NCBI GenBank assembly: GCA_045132775.1
Contig: JBGUSX010000014.1
Span: 1 to 12,815, forward strand
Length of the DNA: 12,815 nucleotides
DNA from: SVTX01 sp045132775
GTDB taxonomy: Bacteria > Bacillota > Clostridia > Oscillospirales > CAG-272
Direction: 5' to 3'
Positions within the stretch are counted from its first letter, which is position 1. Each line of letters opens with the position of its first letter. Shown piece after piece: positions 6,929 to 12,815 of this stretch. Made by a program: the position numbers and the translations under genes. The notes under the pieces were generated by a model. The model made no database searches. It had not been told where the DNA came from and was given only the letters and a program-made list of their open reading frames with translations.

Positions 6929-7192
6929 ATGAAGTTTATTAACGTAGGCTACGGCAACATGATCGCCGCGGACAGAATCGTTACTTTAACCAGTCCCGAT
7001 TCCGCTCCGATAAAAAGGCTTGTTCAGGACGCAAAGGAAGCAGGGCGCGTTATCGACGTCAGCTGCGGCAGAAAAACAAGAGCGGTAATTATTACCGATT
7101 CCGACCACGTCATCCTCTCGGCACTTCAGGTCGAGAAGGTGGCATCAAGGCTTGAAGAGAGCATTGTGGGCGGTGCGGACGATGAGATCTGA
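6929..7192 (+). CDS. remA: RemA family DNA-binding regulator (DUF370)
   Basis: This 87-residue protein matches the RemA/DUF370 family throughout: MKFINVGYGNMIAADRI at the N terminus, SPDSAPIKRLVQDAK (27-41), and IDVSCGRKTRAVIITDSDHV (42-61). In Bacillus subtilis RemA binds DNA and activates biofilm-matrix genes. In other Clostridia its targets are largely unknown. A GGGGGAAGG site precedes the ATG closely. It lies directly after yicC, as in many Firmicutes. The next gene is usually gmk, but here 67 bases follow and then rpoZ. Confidence 0.95.
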   Translation: MKFINVGYGNMIAADRIVTLTSPDSAPIKRLVQDAKEAGRVIDVSCGRKTRAVIITDSDHVILSALQVEKVASRLEESIVGGADDEI

Positions 7193-7259
7193 TCTCTTAC
7201 CGTTTGAAGATATTTGAAGAGTTTATTATTGTTTTAAGCATAAATCAGGAGGAAAAATC

Positions 7260-7640
7260 ATGCTTTATCCAACCATCAACGAGTTAACGAAGGGCGAATT
7301 CAACAGATACGAGCTTTCCCTGGCTACTGCAAGATGTGCGCGTCTTGTAACCGACGAGTACGTTAAGCAGCGTGAGGATGCCGAAAAGTCCCAGACCGGT
7401 AACAAGGAGACAGATAAGCCCATCAACACCCTTATCTCCAAGGAGCTTCGCGACGAAAAGGCGGTAAAGACCGCTATCCGCCGCATTCACGACGGTGAGT
7501 ACGTTATCGTTCGCCGCCCCGAAGGCTACTTTGCTTCTCTAAAAAAGGACGAGGAGCCCGTATACGAGGAGCCTATCGACTTCAAGAAGATCTTTGCTGA
7601 GGAAGACGACGAGTCCGAGGGCGAGGACGCGGATAATTGA
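7260..7640 (+). CDS. rpoZ: DNA-directed RNA polymerase subunit omega
   Basis: Omega is the small RNA polymerase subunit that helps fold and hold the beta' subunit. The N-terminal part (PTINELTKGEFNRYELSLAT, then ARCARLVTDEYVKQR) and KAVKTAIRRIHDGEYVIV (67-84) are typical of clostridial omega. At 126 residues it is longer than many omegas (about 70-90): there is a hydrophilic linker at about 40-56 and a very acidic tail (EEDDESEGEDADN at the end). AGGAGG (7247-7252) lies seven bases before the ATG. It sits in the usual neighbourhood but without gmk before it or coaBC after it. Confidence 0.93.
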   Translation: MLYPTINELTKGEFNRYELSLATARCARLVTDEYVKQREDAEKSQTGNKETDKPINTLISKELRDEKAVKTAIRRIHDGEYVIVRRPEGYFASLKKDEEPVYEEPIDFKKIFAEEDDESEGEDADN

Positions 7641-7653
7641 TAATTGCGGTTTG

Positions 7654-7682
7654 GGCGCGGTCCATTTTGTATGGGCGGCGCC
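7654..7682 (+). other. Strong stem-loop between rpoZ and priA
   Basis: GGCGCGGTCCAT (7654-7665) pairs with ATGGGCGGCGCC (7671-7682) over a five-base loop; 11 of 12 positions pair, one as G-T. There is no T run after it (GATGCCGTTATA), so it is not an ordinary terminator. It may be an RNA processing or stability site, or a remnant of lost sequence. Confidence 0.55.
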
Positions 7683-7739
7683 GATGCCGTTATATAGAGG
7701 CTTTAGCTTGAATTTTTAAAAAAACAAGGAGGGAAAAAT

Positions 7740-10253
7740 ATGAGCATAGTTGAAAACCGCGGCTTTGAATACGCGTGCGTGTATCTTCTTGACAATCCGT
7801 ACTGCATTGACTGCACCTATGACTATTTTATCCCTCCCGAGCTTCGCGGAGAGATAGGCAGGGGCAGCTTTGTCGCCGTGCCCTTCGGACGCTCCAACCG
7901 TCGTCAGATGGCTGTCGTGTGGGAGCTGACCCACGCGCCCGCCTTCAAGGATGCAAAGCCTATTGACAGTCTTTGCGCCGACCGTCAGCCGCTTGACGAG
8001 GAGGGAATGCAGCTTGCCGCATTTATTAAGGAGCAATTCCTTTGCACGATAGGTGAGGCGGTCAGATGTATCATTCCCGCTTCCGCCATAGGCAAGATGA
8101 ACGAGCTTTTGTATCCTCTGCCCGTACAAAGACCCGACACTTCGTCGGGATACAATGCCGCAGACCTTTTCGTTTACGAGTATATCGTGTCCGGGGGCGG
8201 ACGTACTGTCGAGTCTGTAAAGGTGAAATTCGGCGCGGCGGTCGCCCGCGAGTCGATCGATAAGCTTCTCTCGAAAGGGTTTATCGGCAAGGAGCTTTTC
8301 GTCGGCAAGACTATAGGCGAGGCATTTGAAAATTTCTATGCTCTAGCTATTACGAAAACCGATGCGGAGGCGGTCTTGTCGGGAAACGGCGAGATAAAGC
8401 TGCGTTCCGCTATTCACAAGGCAATACTCGGCGCGCTGTTGAAAGCAGAAAAGCCGATATCGGCAGAGGAGCTCAAGCGTGACTGCGCGGCAGGCTCGGC
8501 ACAGCTTAAGGCTCTTATCGACAAGGGGCTTATCCGTCTTGAGCCGAGGAGGATCTGGCGCGACGGCACTCTTGCGGGCGCATCCTCGGGCGGTGAGGTC
8601 AGAGAGATAGTTCTCAACCGTGAGCAAGCGGCGGCGTGTGAGGAGATAGTCGGTCAGCTTGATTCTGGTAATGCGTCGGCGGCTCTCCTTTTCGGTGTTA
8701 CGGGAAGCGGAAAGACGAGCGTTATTATCAAGGCGATAGACGCGGCTCTTGAGCGTGGGCGCGGTGTTATTATGCTGCTTCCCGAGATAGCTCTGACTCC
8801 GCAGACCTTGCGCATTTTCAGCTCGAGGTACGGTGACAGGGTGGCTCTTATCCACTCGGGGCTCTCTGCAGGTGAGAGATACGATTCGTATTCGCGCATC
8901 CGTTCGGGAGAGGCGGATCTTGTGGTCGGCACTCGCTCGGCGGTGTTTGCGCCCGTGCACGATCTCGGACTTATCGTCATCGACGAGGAGCACGAGAGCA
9001 CCTACAAGTCCGATACGTCACCGAAATATCACGCAAGGGATATCGCGAGATTCCGTTGCGCTTACAATAAGGCGGTAATGCTTTTGTCGAGCGCGACTCC
9101 GTCGATCGAGAGCTTTACCAAGGCTCGCGAGGGAAAATACAAGCTTTTGAAATTGACCGAGAGGTACGGCGATGCCGTTCTGCCCGAGGTCAAGATATAC
9201 GATATGCGAAACGAGCAGAGAAAGGGGAACACGTCTCCTATCGGTCTGCTCCTCAGGGAAAAGATGCAGGAGGCGGCGGAGAGAGGAGAGCAATCGGTGC
9301 TCTTTTTGAACCGACGGGGGTATAATACCTCGGTGTCCTGCCGATCCTGCGGAGAGACTCTGACCTGCCCGAATTGCTCGATATCGCTCAACTACCACAC
9401 CAAGAGAGGAACGTACGAGGAAGGATTTCTGTTCTGTCATTTCTGCGGCTTTAAGGTGCGCGTGCCCGACACGTGTCCTTCGTGTCACAGCGAGCATTTG
9501 CAGAAGATCGGTTTCGGCACGCAGAAGATAGAGCGCGAGGTCTCCGAGCTTTTGCCCCAGAAGAGAGTGCTCCGCATGGATGCCGATTCGACGGGAGCAA
9601 AGAATTCCTTGCCCGAGCTTTTGACGAAGTTCAAGAACCGCGAGGCTGACGTGCTTCTCGGCACGCAGATGGTGACGAAGGGGCATGATTTCCCGTACGT
9701 TACGCTGGTCGGCGTGCTTCTTGCGGATATGTCGATATATATGGACGATTACCACGCTAACGAGAGGACGTTTTCCATGCTCACGCAGGTAATAGGCCGC
9801 GCGGGGCGGTCGGAGAAGAAGGGCTTGGCGGTCATTCAGACGAACAATCCCGACAACGATACGATAAAGCTCGCCTGCGCTCAGGATTACGAGGCTTTTT
9901 ATGAGTCTGAGATAAGACTGCGCAAGCTGCTCGTTTTTCCGCCGTATTGCGATATTGCGCTTATCAACATATCCTGCGGCGACGAAAAGCAGGCGGTGAT
10001 AAGTGCCGCGCGAGTCAGAGAGGATATTGAAAGATATTCGCATATTGATTTTCCCGACGTCAAGCTTATGGTATTTGGACCCTTTGAGTCGCCCGTTTAC
10101 AAGGCGGAGGGCAAATATCGGATGAGGATAGTTATAAAGTGCAGACTGAACAAGCGCACAAGGGAGTTTTTCTCGACTCTGCTCAGTGAATTCGGAAGAA
10201 ATAACAAGACGCGCGCTGTGATGTCGATAAATCTCAATCCTACTTCCTTGTAG
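7740..10253 (+). CDS. priA: Primosomal protein N' (replication restart helicase)
   Basis: PriA recognises stalled or abandoned forks and reloads the replicative helicase; it is a 3'-5' superfamily 2 DNA helicase. The 837-residue protein has the N-terminal DNA-binding part (YDYFIPPELRG, GSFVAVPFG), Walker A GVTGSGKT (319-326), the DEEH box (415-418), and eight zinc-binding cysteines in four CxxC pairs (534/537, 543/546, 566/569, 579/582). The later helicase motifs GTQMVTKGHDF and QVIGRAGR follow. Length is close to the B. subtilis protein and longer than that of E. coli. AAGGAGGG lies six bases before the ATG. No frameshift or missing key residue is seen. def follows after 38 bases. Confidence 0.98.
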   Translation: MSIVENRGFEYACVYLLDNPYCIDCTYDYFIPPELRGEIGRGSFVAVPFGRSNRRQMAVVWELTHAPAFKDAKPIDSLCADRQPLDEEGMQLAAFIKEQFLCTIGEAVRCIIPASAIGKMNELLYPLPVQRPDTSSGYNAADLFVYEYIVSGGGRTVESVKVKFGAAVARESIDKLLSKGFIGKELFVGKTIGEAFENFYALAITKTDAEAVLSGNGEIKLRSAIHKAILGALLKAEKPISAEELKRDCAAGSAQLKALIDKGLIRLEPRRIWRDGTLAGASSGGEVREIVLNREQAAACEEIVGQLDSGNASAALLFGVTGSGKTSVIIKAIDAALERGRGVIMLLPEIALTPQTLRIFSSRYGDRVALIHSGLSAGERYDSYSRIRSGEADLVVGTRSAVFAPVHDLGLIVIDEEHESTYKSDTSPKYHARDIARFRCAYNKAVMLLSSATPSIESFTKAREGKYKLLKLTERYGDAVLPEVKIYDMRNEQRKGNTSPIGLLLREKMQEAAERGEQSVLFLNRRGYNTSVSCRSCGETLTCPNCSISLNYHTKRGTYEEGFLFCHFCGFKVRVPDTCPSCHSEHLQKIGFGTQKIEREVSELLPQKRVLRMDADSTGAKNSLPELLTKFKNREADVLLGTQMVTKGHDFPYVTLVGVLLADMSIYMDDYHANERTFSMLTQVIGRAGRSEKKGLAVIQTNNPDNDTIKLACAQDYEAFYESEIRLRKLLVFPPYCDIALINISCGDEKQAVISAARVREDIERYSHIDFPDVKLMVFGPFESPVYKAEGKYRMRIVIKCRLNKRTREFFSTLLSEFGRNNKTRAVMSINLNPTSL

Positions 10254-10291
10254 GAATATGATTAAATTACATTTTTTGAGAGGTAATAAAA

Positions 10292-10771
10292 ATGGCAAAA
10301 TTAAAGATCGTTAAGATCGGTGACGAGGTGCTTCGCTTGCCTTGCCGCCCTGTTGATAAAATTACACCCAGAACCATTCAGCTTCTTGATGATATGGTCG
10401 AGACTATGAGAGAGGCTGACGGTGTCGGTCTTGCGGCACCGCAGGTGGGGATCCTTCGCCGTATCGTTGTCATTGAGGTCAACGAGGGCGAGGTTATTGA
10501 GCTCATCAACCCCAAGATCGTCGCGTATGCAGGCGAGCAGGAGGGACTTGAGGGCTGTCTTTCGCTCCCGGGTCAGTGGGGTATAGTCAAACGTCCTATG
10601 CACGTGACCGTACGCGCGCTCAACCGCTACGGCGAGGAGGTCGAATACAGAGGAAGCGAGCTTTTGGCACGTTGCTTCTGCCACGAGCTTGACCATCTTG
10701 ACGGAAAGCTCTACTGCGACGTTGCGGACAGGATGCTGACCAAAGAGGAGATCGAGGAGATCCGCGGCTGA
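10292..10771 (+). CDS. def: Peptide deformylase
   Basis: Def removes the formyl group from the N-terminal methionine of new proteins. The 159-residue enzyme has all three motifs: GVGLAAPQ (44-51), EGCLSLPG (87-94) with metal ligand Cys89, and HELDH (131-135) with metal ligands His131 and His135 and catalytic Glu132. Length is typical. AGAGG ends eight bases before the ATG. It lies between priA and fmt, the common order in Firmicutes, and works in the same cycle as Fmt. About 145 bases with several hairpins separate it from fmt, so fmt may be controlled separately. Confidence 0.98.
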   Translation: MAKLKIVKIGDEVLRLPCRPVDKITPRTIQLLDDMVETMREADGVGLAAPQVGILRRIVVIEVNEGEVIELINPKIVAYAGEQEGLEGCLSLPGQWGIVKRPMHVTVRALNRYGEEVEYRGSELLARCFCHELDHLDGKLYCDVADRMLTKEEIEEIRG

Positions 10772-10784
10772 TCTTCCGATCCGA

Positions 10785-10816
10785 AAGGCAGGTGTTAGCG
10801 TGAAAGTTACTGCCTT
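10785..10816 (+). other. Stem-loop after def
   Basis: AAGGCAG (10785-10791) pairs with CTGCCTT (10810-10816) over an 18-base loop. CTTATA follows, which is too poor in T for a good terminator. A second small stem, GTGAAA (10823-10828) with TTTCAC (10836-10841), lies just after. Confidence 0.4.
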
Positions 10817-10845
10817 CTTATAGTGAAACGATCTTTTTCACGCGC

Positions 10846-10868
10846 GAATTTTGCCGTCGGCAAAATTC
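10846..10868. other. Perfect 10-bp stem-loop between def and fmt
   Basis: GAATTTTGCC (10846-10855) pairs fully with GGCAAAATTC (10859-10868) over a three-base GTC loop. It could fold in the RNA or be a protein site in the DNA. No T run follows on either strand. Confidence 0.55.
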
Positions 10869-10885
10869 ATTGATTACTATTTGTG

Positions 10886-10902
10886 CCGCCGCAAAGCGGC
10901 GG
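10886..10902 (+). other. Leader hairpin before the fmt ribosome binding site
   Basis: CCGCCGC (10886-10892) pairs with GCGGCGG (10896-10902) over AAA. It ends three bases before TGGAGAA, the Shine-Dalgarno region of fmt, exactly as in the yicC leader. Confidence 0.65.
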
Positions 10903-10916
10903 AATGGAGAATTATT

Positions 10917-11852
10917 ATGAGAGTTTTATTTATGGGTACGCCCGATTTTGCGGTTCCCACTCTCCGCTCCCTTTGTGAGAGCGGTTACGAGGTCGTGGGT
11001 GCTGTCACTCAGCCCGATAAGCCTAAGGGCAGGGGGCATCATCTGACTCCGCCGCCCGTTAAGGTGTTTGCAAGTGAGAGGGGTATTCCGGTTTATCAGC
11101 CGCTAACGCTCAAGGGTGAAGAGTTTGCATCTCTGCTCGCTACACTTGACCCCGAGGTCATTGTAGTTGTGGCTTACGGCAAGATACTGCCCGTCAACGT
11201 GCTTGAATATCCGAAATACAAGTGCGTAAACGTTCACGGCTCGCTTCTCCCCGAGTATCGCGGCGCTGCTCCGATGCAGAGGGCGATAATCGACGGAAAG
11301 ACAGAGACGGGCATTACCACTATGCTTATGGCGGCTGGACTTGACACGGGAGATATGCTCCTTAAGGAGACGGTCGCTATTGGCGAGGACGATAATTTTG
11401 AGGATATACACGACAGACTCAGTGAGGTGGGTGCTTCGCTCCTTATCAAGACCTTGAAGGGTATTGAGGACGGAAGTATTGTTCCCGAATCTCAGGACGA
11501 TTCGCTTGCGACTTATGCCGCGAAGATCGAAAAGGCTGACTGCCTTCTTGATTTTTCGCTTGACGCAAAGGTCTTGCACGATCTTATCCGCGGCCTGTCT
11601 CCTATTCCACTTTCCTTTACTCACACTCCCGACGGCAAGCTTTTGAAGATTGCAAAAAGCCGCGTGTTCGATGCCGAAAAGGTCAATGAGTGTGAAATAG
11701 GCACGGTTTTGGAGGTCGGCGAGGAGATATTTGTTGCGTGCGGAAAGGGAATCTTGTCCTTGCTCTCGGTCGTTCCCGAGGGAAAGGGAAGAATGAGCGC
11801 GGGCGATTTCGTTCGCGGACGCAAGATATCTGTCGGTGATATTCTTCGGTAA
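10917..11852 (+). CDS. fmt: Methionyl-tRNA formyltransferase
   Basis: Fmt transfers a formyl group from 10-formyltetrahydrofolate to Met-tRNA(fMet) for translation initiation. The 311-residue protein has the N-terminal LFMGTPDFAVP (4-14), the catalytic set Asn105, His107 and Asp143 (NVHGSLLPEYRGAAP from 105, and GLDTGDM), and the C-terminal tRNA-binding domain from about residue 205. The catalytic positions are one less than in E. coli Fmt. The start is ATG 10917, with GGAG seven bases before it; a frame open from 10851 runs through hairpins and lacks a binding site. Def is upstream, its natural functional partner. The leader hairpin may affect translation, which is inference. Confidence 0.97.
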   Translation: MRVLFMGTPDFAVPTLRSLCESGYEVVGAVTQPDKPKGRGHHLTPPPVKVFASERGIPVYQPLTLKGEEFASLLATLDPEVIVVVAYGKILPVNVLEYPKYKCVNVHGSLLPEYRGAAPMQRAIIDGKTETGITTMLMAAGLDTGDMLLKETVAIGEDDNFEDIHDRLSEVGASLLIKTLKGIEDGSIVPESQDDSLATYAAKIEKADCLLDFSLDAKVLHDLIRGLSPIPLSFTHTPDGKLLKIAKSRVFDAEKVNECEIGTVLEVGEEIFVACGKGILSLLSVVPEGKGRMSAGDFVRGRKISVGDILR

Positions 11853-11946
11853 AAATTGTTTTTTACAAAATCTGCTTTGTGTTTTCAGAACTATTTTGCG
11901 CATAATAATTGTGGATTTAAGACTTTGAAAACAAAGGGTGGTTTTT

Positions 11947-12678
11947 ATGTTTTTTGGATTATTCTGGGGAGATTGGACGATCCTTCTGCTCATTCCTGCG
12001 ATGATATTCGCACTTTGGGCGCAGTTCAAGGTTCAGTCGACCTTTAAAAAATACGACAGAGTCATGTCGCAAAAAAATCTGACGGGAGCAGATGCGGCGA
12101 GGAAGATCCTTGACGCGAATGGACTTTATGACGTGAAGGTCGAGTACGTGCGCGGTCATCTTAACGATCACTATGACCCAAGGACTAACGTGATAAGACT
12201 TTCGGATGCGACCTTTGGCTCTGTGAGCGTTGCGGCGATAGGTGTTGCGGCGCACGAGGCGGGGCATGCCGTTCAGCATGCGACGGGGTACGCGCCGATA
12301 AGACTCCGTCAGGCGATAGTTCCCGTGACGAGATTCGGCTCGGCTCTTGCGATGCCGCTCTTTCTGATAGGACTTTTGCTTGTCGGATTCGGCTCGATTG
12401 ACCCTGTTATCGGGGAATATATGATGTTTGGCGGTATAGTGCTTTTTTCGTTGAGCACTCTATTTCAGCTTGTCACTCTGCCCGTTGAGTTCAACGCGTC
12501 CTCGCGCGCTGTAAAGGTGCTTGAGGGAAGCGGTATGCTTGATTCGCGCGAGGTCGACGGTGCGCGTGCGGTGCTTTCCGCCGCGGCGATGACCTACGTT
12601 GCTGCTCTGGCAACGTCGCTGGCATATTTGCTTCGATTTATTCTTATCGCTGCAGGCGCGTCGGGTAGGAGAAGATAA
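11947..12678 (+). CDS. yugP: YugP-like membrane zinc metallopeptidase
   Basis: This 243-residue protein belongs to the YugP family of membrane zinc peptidases, whose substrates are not well known. The zinc motif HEAGH is at 103-107, with VQH just after it. LPVEFNASSRA (178-188) contains Glu181, the likely third ligand. Membrane helices are seen near 8-28, 130-150, 152-175 and 215-238. I chose ATG 11947, since GGGTGG ends five bases before it; a GTG three codons earlier overlaps that site. fmt lies 94 bases upstream, and the fmt-yugP order occurs in other Clostridia. The TAA stop is the first three bases of a TAAATTGCAATTTA palindrome that begins repeat copy C, so the repeat defines the end of the protein. 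Confidence 0.9.
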   Translation: MFFGLFWGDWTILLLIPAMIFALWAQFKVQSTFKKYDRVMSQKNLTGADAARKILDANGLYDVKVEYVRGHLNDHYDPRTNVIRLSDATFGSVSVAAIGVAAHEAGHAVQHATGYAPIRLRQAIVPVTRFGSALAMPLFLIGLLLVGFGSIDPVIGEYMMFGGIVLFSLSTLFQLVTLPVEFNASSRAVKVLEGSGMLDSREVDGARAVLSAAAMTYVAALATSLAYLLRFILIAAGASGRRR

Positions 12679-12815
12679 ATTGCAATTTAGCAAATAGCCT
12701 TCTCCAGCGGAGAAGGGGGACCGCGTAAGCGGTGGATGAGGAGGTCGCCATTAAGTTGTGCGCCACTGTCGTACCGTGGATTTTGTCTTGTGGCATAAGG
12801 TTTCTTGTGCAACGA
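12677..12815. repeat. Palindromic MITE-like repeat, copy C (cut by the window edge)
   Basis: AAATTGCAATTT (12677-12688) is followed by GCCTTCTCC-AGC-GGAGAAGG, the GACCGCGTAAGCGGTGG hairpin, GATGAGGAGGTCGCC, and a core with GTGGATTTTGT and TGTGGCATAAGG. It matches the reverse complement of the right part of copy B closely, including CGCCATTAAG. The second half lies outside the window. It starts within the yugP stop codon. Confidence 0.8.

Noticed and set aside
7204..7229. Promoter in front of rpoZ (TTGAAG and TATTAT)
   Set aside because: The spacing is only 14 bp, so it does not fit a sigma-A promoter; read-through from the yicC promoter is simpler.
9018..10298. Leftward reading frame of 426 residues opposite priA
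   Set aside because: PriA has all its motifs on the + strand; the opposite frame is open because of codon usage and shows no recognisable family.
11849..11866. Terminator at the end of fmt (GTAAAAA with TTTTTAC)
   Set aside because: The stem is nearly all A-T and has no T run after it; it is probably chance in AT-rich DNA.
11103..12029. Leftward frame of 308 residues opposite fmt
   Set aside because: Fmt is complete with catalytic residues on the + strand; this frame crosses the fmt-yugP gap with no promoter or ribosome site.

Overview
The window looks like chromosomal DNA of a Clostridia-type Firmicute, probably an uncultured gut lineage of moderate G+C. The signs are strong AGGAGG-type ribosome binding sites, near-consensus sigma-A promoters (TTGACA, 17 bp, TATAAT or TAAAAT), and the Firmicutes-typical neighbourhood yicC-remA-rpoZ-priA-def-fmt followed by a YugP-type zinc peptidase. 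I cannot name a genus from the sequence.

Layout. Positions 1-2736 are accessory-like. They hold two leftward genes for membrane proteins of unknown function that share a C-terminal domain, and each gene has a copy of a palindromic, MITE-like repeat at its 3' side (32-340 and 1183-1431). Positions 2737-2985 are a divergent promoter region with a clear sigma-A promoter for each side and a perfect 16-bp palindrome between them. Positions 2986-5858 form a rightward group: a sugar-phosphate isomerase/epimerase-like TIM-barrel protein, cysteinyl-tRNA synthetase (cysS) and a GtrA-family membrane protein. Positions 5947-12678 carry a second rightward housekeeping group with its own promoter: yicC, remA, rpoZ, priA, def, fmt and the yugP-like gene. 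A third repeat copy starts exactly at the yugP stop codon and runs off the right edge.

How the genes work together. The second group mixes RNA turnover (YicC), a small DNA-binding regulator (RemA), the RNA polymerase omega subunit, replication restart (PriA), and the pair that formylates initiator Met-tRNA (Fmt) and later removes the formyl group (Def). In many Firmicutes gmk lies between remA and rpoZ, and coaBC between rpoZ and priA. Both are absent here, and the rpoZ-priA gap holds a strong stem-loop instead.

Most unusual signals. These are: the repeat family, whose core is inverted relative to its ends between copies A and B; repeat ends that supply the stop codons of adjacent genes; a matching GC hairpin placed three bases before the Shine-Dalgarno site of both yicC and fmt; a row of four hairpins between def and fmt; and the paired unknown membrane proteins. 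I see no complete new defence system, prophage, CRISPR array, tRNA or rRNA.
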